This document shows, piece after piece, positions 6,998 through 11,432 of a DNA stretch of 11,432 bases. The translations under genes were made by a program, and so were the position numbers. Location: the NCBI GenBank assembly GCA_903831585.1, contig CAIKYE010000272.1:1-11432 (forward strand), given 5' to 3'. The notes below the pieces were generated by a model, which saw only the letters and a program-made list of their open reading frames with translations, ran no database searches and was not told the DNA's origin. Each line of letters starts with the position of its first letter. Position 1 is the first letter of the stretch. This DNA is from an uncultured Micrococcales bacterium (GTDB lineage: Bacteria; Actinomycetota; Actinomycetes; Actinomycetales; Microbacteriaceae).

Positions 6998-7105
6998 AAT
7001 TCTGACGCTGAGAGGCGCCTAGTCAGATTCCCACAGAGGAATCTAAGACGTGGAACTCTTAGATTAAATCACGGCTTGATAGCCCACTGTCAAGCCTGTG
7101 GGAAG
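6971..7105 (-). ncRNA. candidate structured small RNA ending at the 6976-6997 terminator
   Basis: Four inverted repeats are packed in front of a strong minus-strand terminator: TCTGAC/GTCAGA (7001-7006 with 7022-7027), AGATTCC/GGAATCT (7025-7031 with 7038-7044), AATCTAAG/CTTAGATT (7040-7047 with 7058-7065) and GGCTTGA/TCAAGCC (7073-7079 with 7090-7096, extendable by CAC/GTG across a bulge). The second shares bases with both the first and third, so alternative folds are possible. The strand is inferred only from the terminator. No convincing promoter was found, the 5' end is a guess, and the RNA matches no family I recognise. The alternative is that this is the 3' untranslated region of mmsA, or a plus-strand leader for the small ORF at 7154. 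Confidence 0.35.
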
Positions 7106-7153
7106 ATGGCTTTTCGCCTTTTCTGGATCACACCTAGAGAAGAACTCCCCCTG

Positions 7154-7240
7154 ATGGATAAGTCCAAATTGGTGGAACTCATCAAGTTAGTAGCGAAGAT
7201 GATCATCATTTTCATCGAACTACTGGTTCTGCTGAGGTAA
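7154..7240 (+). CDS. candidate 28-residue hydrophobic peptide
   Basis: The ORF encodes a peptide with a charged start (MDKSKLVELIKLVAK) followed by an almost unbroken hydrophobic stretch (MIIIFIELLVLL) and a final Arg, so it could form a single membrane helix or a membrane-active amphipathic helix. AGAGAAGAA (7136-7144) could be a ribosome site but lies about 10 bases from the ATG. An in-frame ATG at 7106 would give 44 residues, preceded by GGGA only two bases away. A 13-bp hairpin follows the stop at 7247-7275. It resembles no named family I can identify. Small hydrophobic peptides of this kind include type I toxins and small membrane regulators, but nothing here proves that it is translated. 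Confidence 0.35.
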   Translation: MDKSKLVELIKLVAKMIIIFIELLVLLR

Positions 7241-7244
7241 AGCC

Positions 7245-7277
7245 CGGTGGCGGCTTTGCTCTGCAAAGTCGCCACTG
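7245..7277. terminator. 13-bp hairpin after mmsA and the small ORF
   Basis: GTGGCGGCTTTGC (7247-7259) pairs with GCAAAGTCGCCAC (7263-7275) with one G-T wobble and a three-base loop; C7245-G7277 and G7246-T7276 can extend the stem. It lies 10 bases past the mmsA stop (minus) and 7 bases past the small ORF stop (plus), so it may end both transcripts. Neither side has a T-run, although the minus side continues with GGGCTTTA. Confidence 0.55.
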
Positions 7278-7284
7278 TTCCCAC

Positions 7285-8778
7285 TCAATTCTGCGGAAAA
7301 CCCAGGTTTATTCCGCCGTGGCTCGGGTCGAGCCAGCGAGACGTGATGGCCTTGCCGCGGGTGTAGAAGTGAACGCCCTCGACACCGTGCGCTTTTGTGT
7401 CGCCGAAGAGCGAGTTCTTGAAACCGCCAAACGAATAGTAGGCAACCGGCACCGGAATCGGAACGTTGATGCCAATCATGCCGACTTCGATTTCATTCTG
7501 AAAGCGTCGAGCGGCTCCACCGTCGTTCGTGAAGATTGCCGTGCCATTGCCAAACGGTGAAGAGTTGATAAGTGCAACACCCTCATCAAATGACTTCACT
7601 CGAACAATCGACAGCACCGGGCCGAAAATTTCTTCGGTGTAGACCTTCGAGCTGGTTGGCACCTGATCAATCAAGGTTGGGCCTAGCCAGAAGCCGTTCA
7701 CGTCACCGTCGAACTCTTGATTGCGTCCATCGACGACCACGCGAGCGCCATCGGCAACCGCGATGTCGATATATGAGGCAACCTTGTCGCGATGCTCGCG
7801 AGTGACCAGAGGGCCCATGTCGCAACCGCGGCGACCGTCACCGGTGCGCAACTTGCTCATGCGCTCGGTGACCTTGGCAATCAAAGTATCGGCAACGGGC
7901 TCGACGGCAACGACAACCGAGATTGCCATGCACCTCTCACCTGCCGAACCAAAGCCAGCGTTAATTGCCGAGTCGGCAACCAACTCGAGATCTGCATCTG
8001 GCAAGACGAGCATGTGGTTCTTCGCACCGCCCAAGGCCTGCACGCGCTTGCCGTGCTTAGCGCCGGTCTCATAGACATACTTGGCAATCGGTGTCGAACC
8101 AACAAACGAGACTGCCTGAACATCCGGGTGAGTGAGCAACCCGTCGACAGCCTCTTTGTCACCATTCAAAACGTTGAAGACACCGGATGGCAGCCCGGCT
8201 TCGCGCCAAAGCTCAGCCATCCAGATTGCCGCGCTCGGGTCTTTTTCGCTCGGCTTCAAAACAACGGTGTTGCCGGCGGCAATCGCAATCGGAAAGAACC
8301 ACATCGGCACCATTGCCGGAAAGTTGAACGGGCTGATGACCGCAACCACGCCAAGTGGCTGGCGAGTCGAGTAGACATCGACACCGGTCGAGGCGTTCTC
8401 GGTATAGAAGCCCTTGAGCAGATGCGGCATGCCACAGGCAAATTCGACTACCTCTTGACCGCGAGTGATCTCACCGAGAGCGTCAGACAAAACCTTGCCG
8501 TGCTCACTCGTGATGATTTCAGCTAGCTCTGGCTTGCGCTCATTTAGCAATTCGCGAAACTTGAACAGCACCTGCTGACGCTTTGCCTGAGGCACGTCTT
8601 TCCAAGTGGCAAAAGCGCTGCTCGCAGCAGCAACGGCTGAGTTGATCTCGGCCTCATTAGCAAGCGCTACCTGTTTGGTCACAACCCCGATAGCCGGGTC
8701 ATAGACCGGTGCGGTTCTGCCCGAGTTGCTTGCTACATGCTTGTCGGCAATCCAGTGCCCAACAATTGGCTGGTTCAT
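7285..8778 (-). CDS. mmsA: methylmalonate-semialdehyde dehydrogenase (CoA-acylating)
   Basis: A 497-residue aldehyde dehydrogenase of the MmsA/IolA group. In the family it converts methylmalonate semialdehyde to propionyl-CoA, or malonate semialdehyde to acetyl-CoA, with NAD and CoA and loss of CO2, in valine, inositol or beta-alanine breakdown. Key signs are FNFP (151-154), KPSE (175-178), SFVGSTP (224-230), ALGGAKNHM (248-256, where ordinary aldehyde dehydrogenases have the general-base Glu in ELGGK), the nucleophile in GSAGERCMA (277-285, Cys283 after Arg282), and NVPIPVPVAYYSFGGFKNS near the C-terminus. These are specific for the CoA-dependent group. The ATG overlaps the stop of the upstream DUF1801 gene (ATGA), so the two are co-transcribed. 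No other valine or inositol genes are in view, so the physiological substrate cannot be decided from this window. Confidence 0.95.
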   Translation of the reverse strand: MNQPIVGHWIADKHVASNSGRTAPVYDPAIGVVTKQVALANEAEINSAVAAASSAFATWKDVPQAKRQQVLFKFRELLNERKPELAEIITSEHGKVLSDALGEITRGQEVVEFACGMPHLLKGFYTENASTGVDVYSTRQPLGVVAVISPFNFPAMVPMWFFPIAIAAGNTVVLKPSEKDPSAAIWMAELWREAGLPSGVFNVLNGDKEAVDGLLTHPDVQAVSFVGSTPIAKYVYETGAKHGKRVQALGGAKNHMLVLPDADLELVADSAINAGFGSAGERCMAISVVVAVEPVADTLIAKVTERMSKLRTGDGRRGCDMGPLVTREHRDKVASYIDIAVADGARVVVDGRNQEFDGDVNGFWLGPTLIDQVPTSSKVYTEEIFGPVLSIVRVKSFDEGVALINSSPFGNGTAIFTNDGGAARRFQNEIEVGMIGINVPIPVPVAYYSFGGFKNSLFGDTKAHGVEGVHFYTRGKAITSRWLDPSHGGINLGFPQN

Positions 8779-9161
8779 TTCTTGGCCTTCTTTGCGATTT
8801 TGGCGGCTCTTTGTAATTCGATCTCGGCGAGACGAACACGGATGAGTTTCTTTACGAGAGACTTTGGCAGTGGCTTGTCGACAGCAAATTGCATGCTGCC
8901 CTTAGACACTGTGTACCCTGCCAGCTCGTCTTGCAGTTGAACAAAAACGTTGCTGCTGTATGGCGACCAGTTGATGTGGTTCTTGAACGGTGCGATGCAA
9001 ACGAAGATCCAGCCATCCTTAACAAAGGCCGGCATTCCGTATTTGATGGTCTGATCGGCGTCTGGAACCACCTCGAGAATGCGTCGACGCATCTCTTCTA
9101 GGGTCGAGCGCTTGGGCTCATCGACCGTCGCAAAGAACTTGTCGATCTCTGATTTAGGCAT
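8775..9161 (-). CDS. DUF1801 (YdhG-like) domain protein
   Basis: A 128-residue cytoplasmic protein that is almost entirely one DUF1801 domain. Recognisable elements are the N-terminal helix with ATVDEPKRSTLEEMRRRI, the core IKYGMPAF (39-46), a strand WIFVCIAPFKNHIN, YTVSKGSMQF (83-92) and VDKPLPKSLVKKLI. The C-terminus is rich in Lys and Ala. A Bacillus member (YdhG/Fra) has been described as a frataxin-like iron chaperone. Most others are uncharacterised, so no function is assigned here. It starts at an ATG seven bases after a TAGGCT -10 box and overlaps mmsA by four bases. Confidence 0.85.
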   Translation of the reverse strand: MPKSEIDKFFATVDEPKRSTLEEMRRRILEVVPDADQTIKYGMPAFVKDGWIFVCIAPFKNHINWSPYSSNVFVQLQDELAGYTVSKGSMQFAVDKPLPKSLVKKLIRVRLAEIELQRAAKIAKKAKK

Positions 9162-9168
9162 AAAGCCA

Positions 9169-9174
9169 AGCCTA
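9169..9174 (-). promoter_or_regulatory. -10 box of a probable leaderless promoter for DUF1801-mmsA
   Basis: On the minus strand TAGGCT fits TANNNT and is separated by seven bases (TGGCTTT) from the ATG at 9161, the same geometry as at aroA. No Shine-Dalgarno or good -35 is visible. The box lies inside a small inverted repeat, AAGCCA (9163-9168) with TGGCTT (9180-9185), which might also help end transcription of the upstream gene. Confidence 0.45.
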
Positions 9175-9203
9175 TTGGGTGGCTTCTGAAGAAGGATTCG
9201 TGG

Positions 9204-11432
9204 CTAACCCTTGAAGGTGATAAACACGAGACCGACTTCTGTGGTCTTGGTTGTTTTCACAGTCGTAACTGACGTCTTCGAAGTTCTTCCTAGCTTGGTG
9301 ATGCTTGTCTTGGCATAAGCACAAGAATTCTGGGCACGCAATTTGTAAAGAGCCAAGTCTTTTGCGGTGGTTTTTGTCGAATAGGCGGCGGTGCAAGAAA
9401 CCTGCTTTACCCGAGGGTCCTTGACCTTTGTAGCGATCCAGCTGCGCTGACTGGTGGTCAGTGCAGTCGACTTGGATGAAAAGGTGGGCAACTGCACTTT
9501 GGCGTTCAGAATGACCACGGCAGTTGGTGTTGGGGTTGGCGTGGGTTTTGGTGACGCTGTAGCAGTAGGAGTGGGTGAGGCGGTTGGGGTTGGCGAGGCT
9601 GTAGGGGTAGGCGATGATGTCGGCGCTGGACCAGGCACAGACACAACTGGGTTCGACGGACCTGGGCCATATTGTGCCCACGCTGCGCGCAGCTGTTTAG
9701 ATCTTGCGCCCAAGTATGAGGCCAGGTGCACGCCCAATTGGTCGTATTCGAATCCATAGACAGTTCTAAACACGTTGGCATTCGCTATGCGCTCAGATGC
9801 ATTGTTCGCACCCTTGGTCTGCAGAAGGCCTTTCATCCAGTCGACATACTTCTGATGTCCATACTTTGAAACCAGCCACTCACTTACCAGGGTTCCGACC
9901 GCGTATTGATCCCAAACGGTACCTCCCCTGGTGAGCATGGTCTGAATGTCAAATACGTTTCCGCTCTCGAAAAGATCTAGCATCTTCAAATCGCCAAATT
10001 GATAGCCGTTGTAAATATCGAACTGTGTGGCTTGCCCGGCAATCGATTTGTTGATGGTCAAAAGCGTTGGGTCATCGGGAGCGATTCCCAAAGCGAGGCC
10101 ATAGAAATTTGCTTGGCCTTCGATCAACCAGGGAACCGTTCCTAGAAACAGAGCTGGGTTCTGTGCGTATTGAATCCAGTGACTGTATTCGTGTGGACCA
10201 ACCTGTTGATCGTTAATTCCGCTATCGCTGCCATTTTTCACACATTGAATAAAAACCTGTTTCTGATCTGCCATGAAGGCAAGCGCGAAACCACAAGAGT
10301 TTCTCTCAATCCAAGAACGAATTCCCCCTGGAATACTGTTGCTCCAAGATGGTTGCTGACTTATCGCCTGTTCGGCCCAAGTGGCATCATTCTGAGTCAG
10401 ATACATAACCGTGACGTCGACCGGGTTGTATTCGGAAAACCAGAAGTCCGCCGCTTTTTGAACCAGGGCTTTCTCTCGAGTGAGAGTTGCATTCGTGACG
10501 GTTGGTGAAGTGATGTAGTTGATGCCATAAACCCTGCTCGATGGCGTATAGCCATTGAATATGGCCGAGTAGGCGCTCATTGGGTTGGCGGGCTGAATGC
10601 TAGACCCAGCAACCGGCTCGCTAATCGCCGATGACGGGCTGTAAGCATCACGCCTTGCGGTCACGAGCACCTGCAGCGCCTTACCAACATCAGTGTTTCT
10701 GACCGTGTAGGTGGCAGAAGTTTCAGTAGCTATAGGCGCATAATCGCTGAACCATTGATAAGTGAGGTTGGCCAGTGGATCCGTGCCAGTTGTTCTTGCC
10801 GTCAGAGTGCTGCCGACAGTCTGTGTGCCAAGAATTGTAGGTTTAGCCATCACAAGTTGATATGGCACCGTAGTTCTGAGTTTCTTGGACTCGCTGAAAA
10901 CAAATCCGTTTGCGTAGGTCACATGGTAAGCGCCCCAAATTGTTTGCCCCGCGTCTGCGGCTTGCAGGCGATAGCTGATGTTGCTGGCCCCGGCAATTAG
11001 TGTTCCGTTTCGATACCAAGAAAACTTCGCGTCAACGGTGCTTCCAAAGTTGGTGTTGTAAGGGTTACAAGAGAACCAAATTGTCCAACCAATTGTTGGA
11101 GTTTCCACCTGACTGGCGCGCGGTGCAAAACATCCGGGTTGCGACACAGATTCGTCGCCCCAGGTCATATTGCCCGAACCGTTGGGCAGTGACCCGAAGA
11201 CAGTTGCTCCAGCTGCCACAATTACCCGATTCGCAAAGCCGGCTTTGCTTAGCGTGATTCTTGCGCTAATAACTTTGCCCACGTGCGCGGCGGTTAGGTT
11301 GAGAGTTACCGACTGCTCTGCGTCAAGCTTGACCGCATCGGCAAACCATTCGAAGGTTGCGCTGACAGCTGTGTCTTCGCTCGGATAAATTGCAGTGACT
11401 GTTCCACCGAGTCCAAAGTAGCCAGCAAGCAA
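9204..11432 (-). CDS. secreted multidomain gluzincin-type metallopeptidase with Ig-like repeats, 5' partial
   Basis: At least 742 residues; the frame is open to the window edge, so the N-terminus and any signal peptide are missing. Residues are numbered from the edge. Three Ig-like repeats come first (about 1-75, 112-189 and 198-274), recognisable by FEW/SWY/TYQWF cores and TAAHVGK, QAADAGQ and RNTDVGK turns, as in actinobacterial surface proteins. A metallopeptidase domain spans about 285-590, with HEYSH (414-418) and WLIEGQA containing Glu438. The 19-residue gap between His418 and Glu438 equals thermolysin spacing, and the WLxEGxA context resembles the peptidase MA group. A Pro/Thr/Ser linker (601-637) leads to a C-terminal domain (638-742) with LRAQNSCAYAK, faintly OmpA-like. 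Cysteines occur in pairs, one pair per region (101/122, 380/397, 680/704), which suits an exported disulphide-bonded protein. No LPXTG anchor is present. The substrate is unknown. Confidence 0.85.
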   Translation of the reverse strand: MLAGYFGLGGTVTAIYPSEDTAVSATFEWFADAVKLDAEQSVTLNLTAAHVGKVISARITLSKAGFANRVIVAAGATVFGSLPNGSGNMTWGDESVSQPGCFAPRASQVETPTIGWTIWFSCNPYNTNFGSTVDAKFSWYRNGTLIAGASNISYRLQAADAGQTIWGAYHVTYANGFVFSESKKLRTTVPYQLVMAKPTILGTQTVGSTLTARTTGTDPLANLTYQWFSDYAPIATETSATYTVRNTDVGKALQVLVTARRDAYSPSSAISEPVAGSSIQPANPMSAYSAIFNGYTPSSRVYGINYITSPTVTNATLTREKALVQKAADFWFSEYNPVDVTVMYLTQNDATWAEQAISQQPSWSNSIPGGIRSWIERNSCGFALAFMADQKQVFIQCVKNGSDSGINDQQVGPHEYSHWIQYAQNPALFLGTVPWLIEGQANFYGLALGIAPDDPTLLTINKSIAGQATQFDIYNGYQFGDLKMLDLFESGNVFDIQTMLTRGGTVWDQYAVGTLVSEWLVSKYGHQKYVDWMKGLLQTKGANNASERIANANVFRTVYGFEYDQLGVHLASYLGARSKQLRAAWAQYGPGPSNPVVSVPGPAPTSSPTPTASPTPTASPTPTATASPKPTPTPTPTAVVILNAKVQLPTFSSKSTALTTSQRSWIATKVKDPRVKQVSCTAAYSTKTTAKDLALYKLRAQNSCAYAKTSITKLGRTSKTSVTTVKTTKTTEVGLVFITFKG
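9522..9632 (-). repeat. Pro/Thr/Ser-rich linker with a six-residue tandem repeat
   Basis: The linker of the metallopeptidase contains three consecutive SPTPTA units (residues 607-624), then a degenerate TASPKP and a PTPTPT run. The DNA copies differ at synonymous sites, so the amino acid repeat is better kept than the nucleotide repeat. Such stretches are typical extended spacers, often glycosylated, between secreted catalytic and C-terminal domains. Confidence 0.8.

Larger units (their letters stand above)
6845..7284. other. 440-base region without a conventional gene; structured RNA and a tiny ORF
   Basis: The longest gap between clear genes in the window. Bases 6845-6955 show nothing I can name beyond a GCTTAGC repeated near 6858 and at 6954. 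A 13-base palindrome TTAGCC-C-GGCTAA (6956-6968) is followed by an intrinsic terminator for the minus strand, then a run of nested inverted repeats between 7001 and 7102, a small hydrophobic ORF ending at 7240, and a 13-bp hairpin just beyond the mmsA stop. No match to tRNA, tmRNA, RNase P or SRP RNA could be recognised by eye. Confidence 0.8.

Noticed and set aside
7038-7063. Second SigR promoter starting with GGAAT at 7038
   Set aside because: The triplet at the required 18-base spacing is AGA, not GTT; GGAAC at 7052 also lacks a GTT at the right distance.
7123-7131. CTGGATCAC, identical to part of the 16S rRNA 3' end
   Set aside because: The match stops after nine bases, before the anti-Shine-Dalgarno, and there is no other rRNA sequence nearby; a chance match is likely.
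7090-7284. 64-residue ORF on the minus strand after mmsA
   Set aside because: It has no recognisable domain, covers the 7247-7275 hairpin, and its hydrophobic part is merely the complement of the plus-strand small ORF. I cannot fully exclude it.
7792-8526. 244-residue plus-strand ORF antisense to mmsA
   Set aside because: It is the shadow of a strongly conserved aldehyde dehydrogenase, with no plausible motifs of its own.
9454-9759. Plus-strand ORF rich in Gly and Val (VGVGVG repeats)
   Set aside because: It is the complement of the Pro/Thr/Ser linker of the metallopeptidase; its repeats are explained by that linker.

Overview
The window looks like chromosomal DNA from an actinobacterium, most likely a Microbacteriaceae member with compact genes and moderate rather than high GC. 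This is inferred from three things: an actinobacterial-type fused 2-oxoglutarate dehydrogenase E1, a SigR/RsrA thiol-stress pair divergent from aroA-rsgA (an arrangement known in actinobacteria), and ATG starts placed about 7 bases after a TANNNT -10 box (leaderless style). No tRNA, rRNA, CRISPR array, insertion sequence or prophage gene was seen.

Layout. Bases 1-3249 (+): the 3' two-thirds of a kgd/odhA-type 2-oxoglutarate dehydrogenase gene, then a GDSL/SGNH-fold gene that appears to have lost its catalytic residues. Bases 3266-4424 (-): a three-gene operon joined by two TAATG overlaps. It encodes an ECF sigma factor of the SigR/SigH type, a small protein that is essentially a lone sigma region 4 with an acidic tail, and a zinc-binding RsrA-type anti-sigma factor. 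A perfect SigR-type promoter (GGAAT-N18-GTT) lies upstream, inside the first codons of divergent aroA. Bases 4491-6844 (+): aroA (EPSP synthase) and rsgA (ribosome-assembly GTPase), overlapping by ATGA. Bases 6845-7284: a 440-base region with no conventional gene. It holds a strong minus-strand terminator, a chain of overlapping and mutually exclusive inverted repeats, and a tiny ORF for a hydrophobic peptide. Bases 7285-9161 (-): a DUF1801 (YdhG-like) gene overlapping mmsA. Bases 9204-11432 (-): the 3' part of a large, probably exported protein with three Ig-like repeats, a gluzincin (HExxH...E) metallopeptidase domain, a Pro/Thr/Ser linker and a small C-terminal domain.

How the parts fit. 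The centre of the window is an oxidative/thiol-stress switch. SigR would activate its own operon through the GGAAT-N18-GTT promoter, and RsrA would hold SigR inactive until its zinc-site cysteines are oxidised. The least expected element is the sigma-4-like protein coupled between them. The same promoter physically overlaps the aroA promoter, so stress induction could compete with aroA-rsgA transcription. The second unexplained area is 6971-7240, where structured RNA on one strand may lie opposite the leader of a small hydrophobic peptide on the other.
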